Assembly: GCF_014253075.1 (NCBI RefSeq) | Contig: NZ_JACLZJ010000006.1 | Location: forward strand, 62,001-126,000 | From: Ochrobactrum sp. CM-21-5 | GTDB lineage: Bacteria > Pseudomonadota > Alphaproteobacteria > Rhizobiales > Rhizobiaceae | Reading direction: 5' to 3' | DNA length: 64,000 nucleotides | Shown: positions 1 through 9,559 of the stretch, piece after piece | How positions within the stretch are numbered: position 1 is the first letter of the stretch | Layout: the number at the start of each line of letters is the position of its first letter | Translations under genes and position numbers: made by a program | The notes under the pieces: model-generated | Seen by the model: the letters and a program-made list of their open reading frames with translations, nothing else | Told to the model about the DNA's origin: nothing | The model's database searches: none

Positions 1-817
1 CAGCGCCAGCCAGATTCAGCTTGCCGCCATCCCCGATATTAACTGTTCGGTTCGTATTCGCACCCGATATCGTCAACCCGACCGATGCACCAGCTGCCGT
101 GACGATATTATTGCCAGCAGCACCCAAAGCGGCATCACTCCCCACATTGAGTGTACCTGCGTCGAGATTTATTCCGCCGGTGAATGTGTTGATGCCATTC
201 AATGCCAGTATGCCACCTCCGGCTTTGGTCAAGCCGGATGTACCCGCGATCACAGAATTAATGGTGCTCGTTCCAGTGCTGACCGTGACCGTCGGCATCA
301 CGCCGCCCAGCGTTAGCGTACCGCCGCTCAGCGTATAGCCGTTCGTATTAAATGCGAGACCATTGGCCGTGATCGGCGAGCCCAGTGTTACTGTGCCAGC
401 CGTACCGCCAAAAATCGCGATGTCTAGTCCAGCATTGTTCCACGCAGTATAGGGGCCGCTGACCCCGTCTGCATTCGGGCTCCAGAAAGACGATGTCAGA
501 TTCCAGGTACCCGTACCGCCGGATCCGGGAGACGTCTGATTGGCATCCCAGTACTGATCAGCAGCCGCAGCCGGATAAAGCATAAGCCCGGCCAGCAAAG
601 CCCCTGGGAGAGTGCTCGCACGCACCGCACGCGCAAAAACGGAAACAACCTGTCCAATATAGGGCGCATAGCTGGCGACCTCGCCCTTGTACTTCGTCAT
701 GCGCCCACCCCGCAGCAAGCACAGGAAAGCTCGCTCGCGGGATAGCCGTTTTTCATTTCTTCTTTTGGAATCAAGAGGGGCGCTGCGTCCGTCCAACGGC
801 TTGGTATCCAATTGCAT
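1..817 (-). CDS. Autotransporter-type adhesin, N-terminal part (runs off the window)
   Basis: Reading frame open from 817 down to base 1 with no stop, so the gene is cut by the window edge and only about 272 N-terminal residues are present. An extended signal peptide ends near PAAAA|DQYWD. Then comes a Thr/Gly/Asn-rich stretch with the passenger-associated repeat style of autotransporters (LTKAGGGILALNG, FTGGINLDAGTLNVG). This predicts an outer-membrane or surface protein whose beta-barrel lies outside the window. The ATG at 817 follows GGGGTGAGATATA; an in-frame ATG at 700 preceded by GGGGTGG is an alternative start. Function beyond adhesin-like is inference. Confidence 0.75.
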   Translation of the reverse strand, partial: MQLDTKPLDGRSAPLDSKRRNEKRLSRERAFLCLLRGGRMTKYKGEVASYAPYIGQVVSVFARAVRASTLPGALLAGLMLYPAAAADQYWDANQTSPGSGGTGTWNLTSSFWSPNADGVSGPYTAWNNAGLDIAIFGGTAGTVTLGSPITANGLAFNTNGYTLSGGTLTLGGVMPTVTVSTGTSTINSVIAGTSGLTKAGGGILALNGINTFTGGINLDAGTLNVGSDAALGAAGNNIVTAAGASVGLTISGANTNRTVNIGDGGKLNLAGA

Positions 818-1477
818 TATATCTCACCCCCACGTGACGCACTTAACTGCGCACGCAACGCCGCTCACACCCAAAGCGGACACGAACCGCACTTGGAAGC
901 AATCAAGCAGAAAAATTTTCCTCGAAGGGGAACACAGGGGGAGATAGAAAACGCTGACATACCAACTCACAATCGAGCCGATACCGCTTATAGCCGTATT
1001 TTACGTAACTTCCCCCGATTCACCATCTCATATATCATATCTCACGAATGTTCGAGCGCAACAGTTTATTGTTGAAAATGCAGTATACTGTAATTCAAAT
1101 ATTAGAATTAACTTATAAGAGCGAAAAATATTATGCTTCTCCAAGCATTACTAATGCGTACATTGGTGAAATTAACAACCAGGCGTCGAATTTACGCACA
1201 ATGCAACTTATGCCGATGAATACAATACTTGAAAGCGTCGCTTGCAACCAAGGATTGATCCAGATTCATAGAATCCTCTTCTATTACAGCGACAGAGGCC
1301 AATTGCCTGGCGGTATGGATTAGGGAGTGAGCAAGTGAATCCAGATGACGCAAACGTCAATCCGTGCCTACAGCATTTCCAGCAAAAGTGCGTAGCGGTT
1401 TTGCAGCGGATAATGCGATAAAACAAGGATTGGGAGTGGTTCTGCGCTTCCATTTAAAATGGGAACGGCTCTAATGG
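818..1477. other. Intergenic region upstream of the autotransporter, AT-rich in the middle
   Basis: About 660 bases without a convincing gene. Bases about 1040-1290 are clearly AT-richer than the surroundings. An open frame at 1048-1323 has no recognisable product, no good ribosome site and AT-driven codon use. A dispersed repeat copy lies at 1371-1450. The autotransporter promoter is expected in the 820-1040 part, but no consensus was identified. Confidence 0.5.
1371..1450. repeat. Dispersed Brucella-type intergenic repeat copy
   Basis: Bases 1376-1402 match, in reverse orientation and with one mismatch, the 27-base direct repeat found at 13308-13334 and 13366-13392. The match is followed by the variable AATGCGATAAAACAAG and GGAGTGGTTCTGCG parts also seen in the copy at 50461-50560. 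Such small palindromic elements occur between genes throughout Brucella/Ochrobactrum genomes. Confidence 0.65.
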
Positions 1478-1504
1478 AAACGGCGCGGAAAAACCGCGCC
1501 GTTG
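1478..1504 (-). terminator. Rho-independent terminator after glmM
   Basis: Inverted repeat AACGGCGCGG / CCGCGCCGTT with an AAAAA loop, just downstream of the glmM stop. On the minus strand it is followed by a short T-containing tail. Confidence 0.6.
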
Positions 1505-1529
1505 CAAATACAGTCATTCGCATTCTGAA

Positions 1530-2882
1530 TCAGGCGGCATTGCCCTCGGACGAAATGACACCGATGATGTCATTCACGACCTTTTCGATCAGATTGCGGT
1601 CATCGCCTTCCGCCATCACGCGGATAAGCGGCTCCGTGCCCGATGGGCGGATGACCAGACGGCCCTGCACACCAAGACGCCCACGTGCTTCATCGATGAC
1701 GCTCTTGACATTCTTATTGTCCAACAGCTTGCCGCCTGTCGTGCGAACATTCTTGAGAAGCTGCGGCACAGGTTCGAACTTGCGGCATACTTCGCTAAGG
1801 GGCTTGCCCTTCTCCTGGACCACGGCCAGAATCTGCAGGGCAGAAATCAAGCCGTCGCCGGTCGTCGCGAAATCGGACAGAACAATATGGCCGGATTGCT
1901 CACCGCCGACATTGAAACCGTGTTCGCGCATATGTTCTACCACATAGCGATCGCCGACTTTGGTACGCGCCAGCGTCAGATTGCGATCAGTAAGAAACCG
2001 CTCCAGACCAAGGTTGGACATGATCGTCGCAACAATGCCTCCGCCCTGCAGCCGGTTCGCATCCGCCCAGGATTCGGCAATCACTGCCATCAGCTGATCG
2101 CCATCGATGACCGAGCCAGTTTCATCCACCAGCAGCACGCGGTCGGCGTCGCCGTCAAGCGCGATGCCCACATCGGCGCGCACTTCGTGCACCTTCTTCA
2201 TCAGTCCAATGGGATGCGTCGAGCCGCAGTCTTCATTGATGTTGATGCCGTTCGGCTCGTTGTTGATGGTGATGACTTCTGCACCCAGCTCCCAGAGAGC
2301 GGCGGGCGCAACCTTGTAGCCTGCACCGTTTGCGCAATCGACAACGACCCGCAGACCGCTGAGCGAAATGTTGCGTGGCAGAGTGCGCTTGGCAAATTCG
2401 ATATAACGATAAATGTCGCCGTCCACGCGCTTGGCCTTGCCCACCTCGCCATGACTGGCGAGGTAAGGTGCCAGATCGCTCTCGATCAGACTTTCGATCT
2501 CCAGTTCAATTGTGTCTGACAGCTTGAAGCCGTCCGGGCCGAACAGCTTTATTCCGTTATCGTAGAACGGATTATGCGAAGCTGAAATCATGACGCCGAT
2601 GTCGGCGCGCAATGAACGGCACAGCATGGCGACGGCAGGCGTAGGGATCGGGCCGAGAAGGAACACATCCATGCCCGCTGCGGTGAACCCGGCAACCAGT
2701 GCGTTTTCCAGCATATAGCCGGAACGGCGGGTATCCTTGCCGATCACCACGCGACGGGCCTGTCCCGTCTTCCGGAAAATATGCCCGACCGCCATGCCGA
2801 CCTTCATGGCGATATCCGGGGTCATGGGAAAGCTGTTTGCCTGTCCGCGGATACCGTCGGTTCCAAAATATTTCCGTGTCAT
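1530..2882 (-). CDS. glmM: Phosphoglucosamine mutase GlmM
   Basis: Converts glucosamine-6-phosphate to glucosamine-1-phosphate, on the route to UDP-GlcNAc for peptidoglycan and lipid A. The 450-residue protein starts [13 protein letters not shown]. The phosphoserine loop is ISASHNP with the active Ser at about 102. The metal loop DGDADR is at about 243-248 and the C-terminal phosphate-binding loop RPSGTEP at about 412-418. An upstream ATG at 2906 would add eight residues (MAQRKAKH), but the family start is at 2882. It lies downstream of ftsH on the same strand, the usual alphaproteobacterial order, across a gap of about 500 bases that holds the ftsH terminator. Confidence 0.97.
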   Translation of the reverse strand: MTRKYFGTDGIRGQANSFPMTPDIAMKVGMAVGHIFRKTGQARRVVIGKDTRRSGYMLENALVAGFTAAGMDVFLLGPIPTPAVAMLCRSLRADIGVMISASHNPFYDNGIKLFGPDGFKLSDTIELEIESLIESDLAPYLASHGEVGKAKRVDGDIYRYIEFAKRTLPRNISLSGLRVVVDCANGAGYKVAPAALWELGAEVITINNEPNGININEDCGSTHPIGLMKKVHEVRADVGIALDGDADRVLLVDETGSVIDGDQLMAVIAESWADANRLQGGGIVATIMSNLGLERFLTDRNLTLARTKVGDRYVVEHMREHGFNVGGEQSGHIVLSDFATTGDGLISALQILAVVQEKGKPLSEVCRKFEPVPQLLKNVRTTGGKLLDNKNVKSVIDEARGRLGVQGRLVIRPSGTEPLIRVMAEGDDRNLIEKVVNDIIGVISSEGNAA

Positions 2883-2906
2883 GTGTTTAGCCTTGCGTTG
2901 AGCCAT

Positions 2907-3320
2907 AAAGCCATCTCGATACTATCAATTATATGCTGCCTAAAAAGGCAGACGCGCAATAGTCATACGGGGCCTCACCCCGCAGCGGATTTCCTGCGTT
3001 ATTACCGCGAAAATCCTCTCAATTGCAATTTCGCCTTTAGCTTCAGGCCACATAGGCACTTTTCCCAAAGTCGTATTCACTAAAGCATTGTGCTTACAAA
3101 TTGGCTGACGGTTCGCTTCAGCCCCCGGTGATCCCACACATCATCCGCCGACCACCGACCTGCCTCGGATGACACACTCTGAACTGTATGATGTACCAAA
3201 ATTCTTAACCGAGCCTTTGCGGCACATTGGTGAACCCGGAGCAGTATCGGGTTGATCCGATCGAATTGCTCTAGTTTCCCTGCAAAAACGGCTTCCGCTT
3301 TTTACTGCCCCCGCAATTTC
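2907..3320. other. Intergenic region between ftsH and glmM
   Basis: About 410 bases with no supported gene. Two small open frames on the minus strand (2940-3137, 3141-3323) have no recognisable product. The glmM promoter must lie here because the ftsH terminator precedes it; no clear consensus was found. Confidence 0.4.
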
Positions 3321-3321
3321 C

Positions 3322-3362
3322 ATGCGAAAAAATGAAAGCCGGGCTGCTGGGCCCGGCTTTAA
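3322..3362 (-). terminator. Rho-independent terminator after ftsH
   Basis: Stem AAAGCCGGGC / GCCCGGCTTT (3335-3344 with 3351-3360). On the minus strand it is followed by CATTTTTTCG. It lies 22 bases past the ftsH stop. Confidence 0.85.
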
Positions 3363-3383
3363 TAACTCGGTAATTGGATCGTC

Positions 3384-5318
3384 TTACTGCGGCTGCGGAT
3401 TAGGTTCCATGCCCGGTTCGCCGCCCGGTTCGCTGCCCTTGCGCTTGCGCGGGCTTCCGGCCTTCGGCACACCTGATCCGCGTGACGGCGTATCATTGCC
3501 CTGATCGCGCGACGGCTTGTTGCCGGCAATCAGTTCCTTGATTTCGTCGCCAGACAGCGTCTCATATTCGAGCAGACCTTCGGCAAGCGCGATCCAGTCC
3601 TTCTTCTTCTTGGTCAGGATGCGGGTTGCCTCGGCATAGGCCTCATCAATCAGACGACGTACTTCCGCATCGATGATCTGCGCGGTTTCTTCCGAAACAT
3701 TTTGCGTGCGGGCGACAGAATGACCGAGGAAGACTTCTTCCTGGTTTTCGCCATAAGCGACACGGCCAAGCTTGTCGGAATATCCCCACTGGGTAACCAT
3801 CGCGCGGGCAAGCTTGGTCGCCTGCTGGATATCCGAGGATGCACCGGAAGTGATGTTTTCCTTGCCGAACTTCAGCTCTTCGGCAACACGACCGCCCATC
3901 ATGATCGCAAGGCGCGAAACCATCCACACATAAGTCGCCGAATAGCGGTCGCCTTCCGGCAATTGCATCACCATGCCGAGCGCACGCCCGCGCGGAATGA
4001 TGGTCGCCTTGTGAACCGGATCGGCCTTCGGCACGTTCAGCGCAACAATGGCATGGCCGGCTTCGTGATAGGCCGTATTGGCCTTTTCTTCCGGTGTCAT
4101 TGCGGAGCGGCGCTCCGCGCCCATCATGATCTTATCCTTGGCGTCTTCGAATTCCGCCATTGTCACCAGACGCTTGTTGCGGCGTGCGGCCATGAGAGCG
4201 GCTTCGTTGACGAGATTGGCAAGGTCCGCGCCAGAGAAGCCCGGCGTGCCGCGTGCCACGATCTTCAGATCGACATTCGGCGCGAGCGGCACATTGCGCA
4301 CATGCACCTTCAGAATCTGCTCGCGACCGACAATATCGGGGTTCGGCACCACGACCTGACGGTCGAAACGACCTGGACGCAGCAATGCGGGATCGAGAAC
4401 GTCGGGACGGTTGGTCGCTGCAATCAGGATGATCGATTCGTTGGCTTCGAAACCGTCCATCTCGACCAGAAGCTGGTTGAGGGTCTGCTCGCGCTCGTCG
4501 TTGCCGCCGCCGAGACCGGCGCCGCGATGACGGCCCACCGCATCGATTTCATCGATGAAGATGATGCAGGGTGCGTTCTTTTTCGCCTGCTCGAACATGT
4601 CGCGGACGCGGCTTGCACCGACACCGACGAACATTTCAACGAAATCCGAACCGGAAATGGTGAAGAACGGCACATTCGCTTCGCCTGCAACGGAACGCGC
4701 AAGTAGCGTCTTACCGGTTCCGGGAGGGCCCACGAGCAGCACGCCGCGCGGAATCTTGCCGCCCAGGCGCTGGAACTTCTGCGGATCGCGCAGGAATTCA
4801 ACGATTTCCTCGAGGTCCTGCTTGGCTTCATCCACACCGGCAACATCCTGGAAAGTCACACGGCCATGCGCTTCCGTCAGAAGTTTGGCCTTCGACTTGC
4901 CGAAACCCATCGCACCGCGTGAGCCGCCCTGCATCTGGCGCATGAAGAAAATCCACACGCCGAGAATCAGAATCATCGGCAGCCACGACAGGAGAATGCC
5001 GACCAGCGAGCTTGAACCATCCGTTTCAGGACGGGCCGTGATGGCGACGCCCTTGTCTTCAAGACGCGAAACAAGACCCGTATCGCCGGGCGAATAGGTC
5101 TGGAACGTGGAGCCGTTATCGGAAAAAGTGCCGCTAATCCGCTGTCCGGTGATCGTTACCGATTTCACGCGGCCATTGGAAACGTCATCAATAAATTGCG
5201 AATAGGAAACTTCATGGGAATTGGTGCGCTGGCCAGGACTCTGGAACAGGTTGAACAGCGCGATCAAAAGCAGGGCAATGATCGCCCACAGGGCGAAGTT
5301 GCGATAGTTCGGATTCAT
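3384..5318 (-). CDS. ftsH: Membrane ATP-dependent zinc metalloprotease FtsH
   Basis: Degrades misfolded membrane proteins and regulatory substrates at the inner membrane. Taking [11 protein letters not shown] as the start (5318) gives 644 residues. Two membrane segments lie at about 9-25 and 106-126 with a periplasmic domain between them. The AAA+ domain has Walker A GPPGTGKT (197-204), Walker B FIDEID (254-259) and the arginine-finger region RPGRFDR (about 314-320). The zinc site HEAGH is at 418-422. The C-terminus is rich in Gly, Pro and Lys. An upstream in-frame ATG at 5345 is less likely. It follows tilS by about 135 bases in the same direction. Confidence 0.98.
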   Translation of the reverse strand: MNPNYRNFALWAIIALLLIALFNLFQSPGQRTNSHEVSYSQFIDDVSNGRVKSVTITGQRISGTFSDNGSTFQTYSPGDTGLVSRLEDKGVAITARPETDGSSSLVGILLSWLPMILILGVWIFFMRQMQGGSRGAMGFGKSKAKLLTEAHGRVTFQDVAGVDEAKQDLEEIVEFLRDPQKFQRLGGKIPRGVLLVGPPGTGKTLLARSVAGEANVPFFTISGSDFVEMFVGVGASRVRDMFEQAKKNAPCIIFIDEIDAVGRHRGAGLGGGNDEREQTLNQLLVEMDGFEANESIILIAATNRPDVLDPALLRPGRFDRQVVVPNPDIVGREQILKVHVRNVPLAPNVDLKIVARGTPGFSGADLANLVNEAALMAARRNKRLVTMAEFEDAKDKIMMGAERRSAMTPEEKANTAYHEAGHAIVALNVPKADPVHKATIIPRGRALGMVMQLPEGDRYSATYVWMVSRLAIMMGGRVAEELKFGKENITSGASSDIQQATKLARAMVTQWGYSDKLGRVAYGENQEEVFLGHSVARTQNVSEETAQIIDAEVRRLIDEAYAEATRILTKKKKDWIALAEGLLEYETLSGDEIKELIAGNKPSRDQGNDTPSRGSGVPKAGSPRKRKGSEPGGEPGMEPNPQPQ

Positions 5319-5453
5319 AACGGGTCCAATCGATACCACGGCCATTCCGCGAAAGCGGAACGATGTTTCGGTCTAACATAGGATCGAAGCAAGGCGTTGC
5401 CAAGGCGCGTAACACACTGCAACTTCGATTCTTATCATTCTGGTTTATGAAAA

Positions 5454-6800
5454 TTAGGATATTTCCGGACATTGACGGCCGATCCGCATTTCAACAGCCT
5501 GCGCAAGGTCGAAATCATACCCCGGCAGCACATGATCGAAGAGCGCGAAATGCCGCTCGATATGAACGCCATCCGGCCTGCCCCCCCCTTGAACGAACGG
5601 CAGAGCGGCAAGCCGTCCACCCGCATAAACTGCCGGAGAAACCAGCAGGCCTTCACGTTTGCGGGATTCGATCTCGATTTCGTTGGCATTCAGGAAATCC
5701 GACAACTCCTGACGTCCCGGTGCGGCAATCTCCATTGCAGTGACGGTGCCGTTGAAGAATCGGAACCGCCCGTCCCAGACCGCGCTTTGTCCCGGTTGCA
5801 GCAGGGCGCGGGAGAGATTGCGGCGTTCACGCCTGAAGATATGCGGCGCATCCTCTGCCCCGCGCTCGATCAGCGCACCGAAAATCGTTAGCCGGCCATT
5901 CTGTTCCTGCCCTGTCAAAACCCGCTCGATGCGAGAACGCTCGCCATCGCCGGGCAAAAATCGCCGCCCCCCGGCAAGTGAGGCCAGCAGGCCCGAAAAC
6001 AGCCTTCGCGCACTTTCCGGTAAACCAGCGTAAATCAGGGGGTCGACGAGAATGCTACCGCTATCATCCACACGGATGTTGGACGGCTCGGCAAGCGCAG
6101 CGATCAGCGCTGCATTGTCACGTTTACGGGCAGCGCTCGCCAGAGCCACCTGTTCCAGAACCGCTCGCGTGTCGGCGTCGGCGGCGACACCAAGCCGTAC
6201 ACGCGGACGCTCATAATCCGTATTGGCATTGCTGGGATCATCGACCCACGAAATCCCTCTCGCCGCAAGTTCGGTCCGCAAGGCCTGACGCGACACACCC
6301 AGAAGCGGGCGCACAAGCTCGACCGTTCGCTCCAGCCGGGCCCGGACAGCCATCGCGGCAAGCCCTCTTGCTTCTGAATGACTGCTGCGCTCCTTGCGCA
6401 TCAAAAAGGTTTCAATCTGGTCATCCTGCGTGTGCCCGGTGGCGATGAAAGCCGCCCCTGCTTCACGCGCGGCCTGGACGAGCAGACGATAACGCGCAGT
6501 TCGCGCGGCAGCTGCAATGCCGTTTACAGGCTTGACATCCTCCCACGCGAGAACCCGGTGGCCGATACCGTATTTCTGACAGAGCCGCCCGACATCTTCG
6601 GCTTCCTTTGCCGATTCCGGACGCAGGCGATGATCGATGGTCACCGCCGTCAGAATGGGCGGACGATCCAGCGTAGCCAGATAGTCTTTCAGCAGAAAGA
6701 GCAGGGCAAGCGAATCGCTTCCGCCCGAAACAGCGGCGATCACCGCCTCTGCACGCTCCAGGCCGGAGGATGTAAAGATTTCAACCGGGGAAAGCCCCAC
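5454..6800 (-). CDS. tilS: tRNA(Ile)-lysidine synthetase TilS
   Basis: Adds lysine to C34 of the CAU-anticodon isoleucine tRNA so that AUA is read as Ile. The N-terminal PP-loop ATP-pyrophosphatase motif SGGSDS is present, followed by an N-type domain ([15 protein letters not shown]). The frame is open from a TTG at 6815 that directly abuts the cpoB stop. However, GGAG seven bases before the GTG at 6800 makes GTG the better start (448 residues). It lies between ftsH and cpoB, so it is probably transcribed with cpoB. Confidence 0.93.
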   Translation of the reverse strand: MGLSPVEIFTSSGLERAEAVIAAVSGGSDSLALLFLLKDYLATLDRPPILTAVTIDHRLRPESAKEAEDVGRLCQKYGIGHRVLAWEDVKPVNGIAAAARTARYRLLVQAAREAGAAFIATGHTQDDQIETFLMRKERSSHSEARGLAAMAVRARLERTVELVRPLLGVSRQALRTELAARGISWVDDPSNANTDYERPRVRLGVAADADTRAVLEQVALASAARKRDNAALIAALAEPSNIRVDDSGSILVDPLIYAGLPESARRLFSGLLASLAGGRRFLPGDGERSRIERVLTGQEQNGRLTIFGALIERGAEDAPHIFRRERRNLSRALLQPGQSAVWDGRFRFFNGTVTAMEIAAPGRQELSDFLNANEIEIESRKREGLLVSPAVYAGGRLAALPFVQGGGRPDGVHIERHFALFDHVLPGYDFDLAQAVEMRIGRQCPEIS

Positions 6801-6811
6801 GAAACAACTCC
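6800..6811 (-). promoter_or_regulatory. Ribosome-binding site deciding the tilS start
   Basis: On the minus strand GGAG is followed by TTGTTTC and GTG. This selects the GTG at 6800 rather than the TTG at 6815, which has no Shine-Dalgarno sequence in front of it. Confidence 0.55.
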
Positions 6812-6815
6812 GCAA

Positions 6816-8321
6816 TCAGCACTTGGCGCGCGTGCGCTCATCCGCAACGCGCTTCAGCACGGCTGGCGCCGCCTTGGGATAGCGCTGCGGAATCTGTTTG
6901 AACGTGGCGCAGGCAACGTCATGATTGTCCATTCTTTCAAGCGTCATCCCAAGCTTGAACATATTCTCCGCGCCACGCTTCGAATCGGGATAATCGCGCT
7001 GCGTGTCGATAAACACCGTCGCCGCCTCGGGATAACGCCCTTGCCCGTAGAGGGTTTCGCCAAGCCAGAAACGGGCCTCCGCCGTCATCGGATCTGCGGG
7101 ATAACGCTTCACATGTTCGCGGAACCCGGCTTCTGCAGCTTTGTAGTCGCCCGACATCAGATACTGGTAGGATGCCTGATAGAGCGAGTTTGGATTGTCG
7201 TCGGTCGGCAGGGAGGCAACCACGTCGCCCGCAGCTGTTCCGCCGGATGCAGCGGCACCCTCCGCACCATGGGGCGCGCCAAGCTCGTTACCCTGCTGCA
7301 CGGGACGCGGCGCAGCACTGAGCGTCTCGCCGATTACGTTGCCACTGGCATCGAAGCGGATGGAGCCAAGCGCCTGCGGCGGCTCTCCGCGTGCCGGGCC
7401 GCCTTGCGAGGGCGCGGCTGAAGCAATGGCCACGGAATCGGCGCCGGGCGTCTGATTGGCCGCTGCCTGTGATGAAGAAGAACCAGCTTGCGGCGCGCTT
7501 CCGGAAACCCCGTTGTCAGGGTTTCCAGCCGGGCCTGCTTGCGCGACGGACACGGCGTTTCCACTGCCCGTCTGACCGCCTGCATCAGCACGATCATCCG
7601 TTTCCAACGCTTGGAAGCGGCGTTCGTTCTCTCCCTGCATTTTCTGCATCTGATCCTGCATTTCGAGAATCTGGAAGTTCATGGCTTCAGCGCGCGCACC
7701 CAGAGTTGCCGCGATGTCTGCGGGGTTCATCATGCCCTGAGCGCAGAGATCGATCCCCGGTGCCATGGCACCCTGAGAAGCCTGGTTTGCGCCAGTCGGT
7801 GCCGACGAAGCGCTCCCGCTCTTCTTTTCCAGCTCTTCGAACCGGAATTCATTGTCTTCCTGGGTTTTCTGCAACTGGTTATCGGTAAACGCGATTTGCG
7901 CATCGACATCCTCGACCTTGCCGGTCAGGTTGCGGATCAGTTCCTGCTGCAAACCAGGGCTTTGATAACCGCCATTCTGGCCGGAAGCCCCACCACTATC
8001 CCGCATTGCATCATCGAGAATCGCAGTGGAGCCGATGGCGATCTGGTTTTGTGCGCCGCCCCGGCCCTTCTCCAGTGCCCGGAAACGGGTCTCATTGTCG
8101 CGCTGGATTTGCAGCATCTTGTCGCGAAGCTGCAAGATCCGCGCATAAGACTGCGCGTTCTGATGCGCCAGATTGCACACCTGTTGCGAAAACTGGTTCA
8201 CGGCGGGATCCCCGGCCTGCGCCAGATAGATAACCCCTTCCTGCGAAGAAACAGACGTGGCCAGAACCGGAGCACTCGCCAAAAGCGGCAGCATGGCAAT
8301 TGCCAGCGTCACTTTTCTCAT
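6816..8321 (-). CDS. cpoB: Cell division coordinator CpoB (YbgF), long form with three coiled-coil repeats
   Basis: Periplasmic TPR protein encoded with Tol-Pal that couples outer-membrane constriction to septal peptidoglycan synthesis in E. coli. The ATG at 8321 (GAGG six bases upstream) gives 501 residues with a signal peptide ending near APVLA|TS. This is nearly double the E. coli length of about 263. The extra length comes from three related coiled-coil segments at about 65-86, 146-167 and 218-241. They share a QxxNExRFxxLE core and are separated by Gly/Ser/Ala-rich linkers. TPRs with a YbgF-type end occupy about 375-495. Here the gene is separated from pal by a terminator and about 450 bases. 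Confidence 0.92.
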   Translation of the reverse strand: MRKVTLAIAMLPLLASAPVLATSVSSQEGVIYLAQAGDPAVNQFSQQVCNLAHQNAQSYARILQLRDKMLQIQRDNETRFRALEKGRGGAQNQIAIGSTAILDDAMRDSGGASGQNGGYQSPGLQQELIRNLTGKVEDVDAQIAFTDNQLQKTQEDNEFRFEELEKKSGSASSAPTGANQASQGAMAPGIDLCAQGMMNPADIAATLGARAEAMNFQILEMQDQMQKMQGENERRFQALETDDRADAGGQTGSGNAVSVAQAGPAGNPDNGVSGSAPQAGSSSSQAAANQTPGADSVAIASAAPSQGGPARGEPPQALGSIRFDASGNVIGETLSAAPRPVQQGNELGAPHGAEGAAASGGTAAGDVVASLPTDDNPNSLYQASYQYLMSGDYKAAEAGFREHVKRYPADPMTAEARFWLGETLYGQGRYPEAATVFIDTQRDYPDSKRGAENMFKLGMTLERMDNHDVACATFKQIPQRYPKAAPAVLKRVADERTRAKC

Positions 8322-8333
8322 TGGTTTCCTCAT

Positions 8334-8640
8334 TCCCTATTTGCCCCTGCTAGTTTTGCTCTGCGAAATTTGCATGAACAGGATGATCGGGTGCCGCGTC
8401 TGAATGCGTGCTGAACGCCCTTTGCCGCACGGCCATTTTCACTTTTAGAGCATTTCCCGCAAATGTGGGAAACCGTTTCCCTTACGGAAACCTCAGAAAA
8501 TGAAAATGCAGATTGGTTCGATCGATTCCGTCAAGCAAAACCGCTCTAAACCAAATCCGTGAAAAGCAAAGGTGCTTTCCTCTTATGACACCGCGGACTT
8601 CGGCCAAAGTTTGTCGAAATGCCCGATAGCCTGTCCCGGA
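8334..8640. other. Intergenic region between pal and cpoB
   Basis: About 310 bases containing a dispersed repeat copy (8444-8550) and presumably the cpoB promoter. No gene is supported. Confidence 0.45.
8444..8550. repeat. Dispersed palindromic repeat with TTTAGAGC / GCTCTAAA ends
   Basis: The ends TTTAGAGC (8444-8451) and GCTCTAAA (8543-8550) are inverted. Inside are CATTTCCCGCAAATGTGGGA and AAGCAAAACCGCTC, which resemble the other repeat copies in this window. Confidence 0.55.
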
Positions 8641-8643
8641 AAC

Positions 8644-8670
8644 GAAAAAAGCGGCCCAAAGGCCGCTTTC
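8644..8670 (-). terminator. Rho-independent terminator after pal
   Basis: On the minus strand: stem AAAGCGGCC / GGCCGCTTT with a short TTTGG-type loop, followed by a run of Ts. It separates pal from cpoB transcription. Confidence 0.85.
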
Positions 8671-8778
8671 CCGCAACACTGTTGCGTTACCGCATATCTC
8701 CCGAAGGCTCGAACCACGAACGGAAGTGTGATGCATGCAATCAGAGAGGATGAAGCCGTGGGTGCTTCATCCCGGCTG

Positions 8779-9285
8779 TTAGCTGCCTGCACCGTTGAGA
8801 ACGGTGACGGCGCGACGGTTCTGCGACCAGCACGAGTCGCTGTCACAAACGGCGACCGGACGCTCGTTACCATACGAAACGGTACGCATGCGGTTGGTCG
8901 GAACGCCGCGAGCGGCGAGGAAGTCGCGAGTGGCGGCAGCACGACGCTGGCCGAGCGCGAGGTTGTACTCACGCGTACCGCGTTCGTCGGCATGGCCTTC
9001 GACCGTGATAGTATACTGCGGATAGCGCTGGAGCCACTGTGCCTGCTTCGACAGGGTCTGCTGCGCGTCGGCGCGGATCAGCGACGAGTCGAGATCGAAG
9101 AAGATACGGTCGCCGACATTCACCGTGAAGTCCTGCGACGAGCCGGGCGTTGCCGCGCCGGCGCCGAGGCCGAGATCACCGGCATTGTTCGGAAGGTTCT
9201 TCTTGGACGCACAGCCGGCGACGGCAAGCGACATGAAAATGGCAATAGCAATCGGGCTACGTGCAATCGACTGGAAACGGCGCAT
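8779..9285 (-). CDS. pal: Peptidoglycan-associated lipoprotein Pal (Omp16)
   Basis: Outer-membrane lipoprotein that binds peptidoglycan and TolB. The 168-residue protein starts at 9285, preceded by AAGGAG. The lipobox LAVAGC puts the lipidated Cys at about 24. The OmpA-type domain includes EGHADERGTREYN and the downstream Arg used for diaminopimelate binding. Sequence and length agree with Brucella Omp16. The ORF could be extended to 9330, but that region lacks a ribosome site and would bury the signal peptide. Confidence 0.97.
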   Translation of the reverse strand: MRRFQSIARSPIAIAIFMSLAVAGCASKKNLPNNAGDLGLGAGAATPGSSQDFTVNVGDRIFFDLDSSLIRADAQQTLSKQAQWLQRYPQYTITVEGHADERGTREYNLALGQRRAAATRDFLAARGVPTNRMRTVSYGNERPVAVCDSDSCWSQNRRAVTVLNGAGS

Positions 9286-9342
9286 GGGCCGGAGCTCCTT
9301 AAGATTTGATGTTCCTGCGTAACCATCCAATAATCATATCGA

Positions 9343-9372
9343 GGTTAAGGCAGGCTCAAGAAGTATGGTTAA
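9343..9372. promoter_or_regulatory. Possible CtrA half-sites upstream of pal
   Basis: Read on the minus strand, two TTAACC half-sites lie 58-87 bases before the pal start. The one at 9365-9372 is the extended TTAACCAT. They do not form a TTAA-N7-TTAA full box, so binding is conjecture. Confidence 0.3.
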
Positions 9373-9489
9373 CGTTTTCTTGCGGCCAAATGCAAACCGG
9401 CTTTCCCGGCAGCAATTCTGTCCCTAGGCCTTGATGCCAAAATGCGGCAGAAACACGACCCGAGCGCTTTAATTGTGGCAATTTGCCAT

Positions 9490-9522
9490 AATAAAGGCGC
9501 GAAACCGAGGCTTCGCGCCTTC
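9490..9522 (-). terminator. Terminator after tolB
   Basis: Stem GGCGCGAAG / TTTCGCGCC with loop CCTCGG, followed on the minus strand by TTTATTATGG. Confidence 0.7.
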
Positions 9523-9559
9523 AATTTTCCTAACACAACCCGGCGGGCAATTGAGGTCC

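Noticed and set aside
1048-1323. Hypothetical 91-residue protein
   Set aside because: AT-rich sequence, no ribosome site, no recognisable product and low coding character.
3702-4706. 334-residue plus-strand ORF
   Set aside because: Shadow of ftsH.
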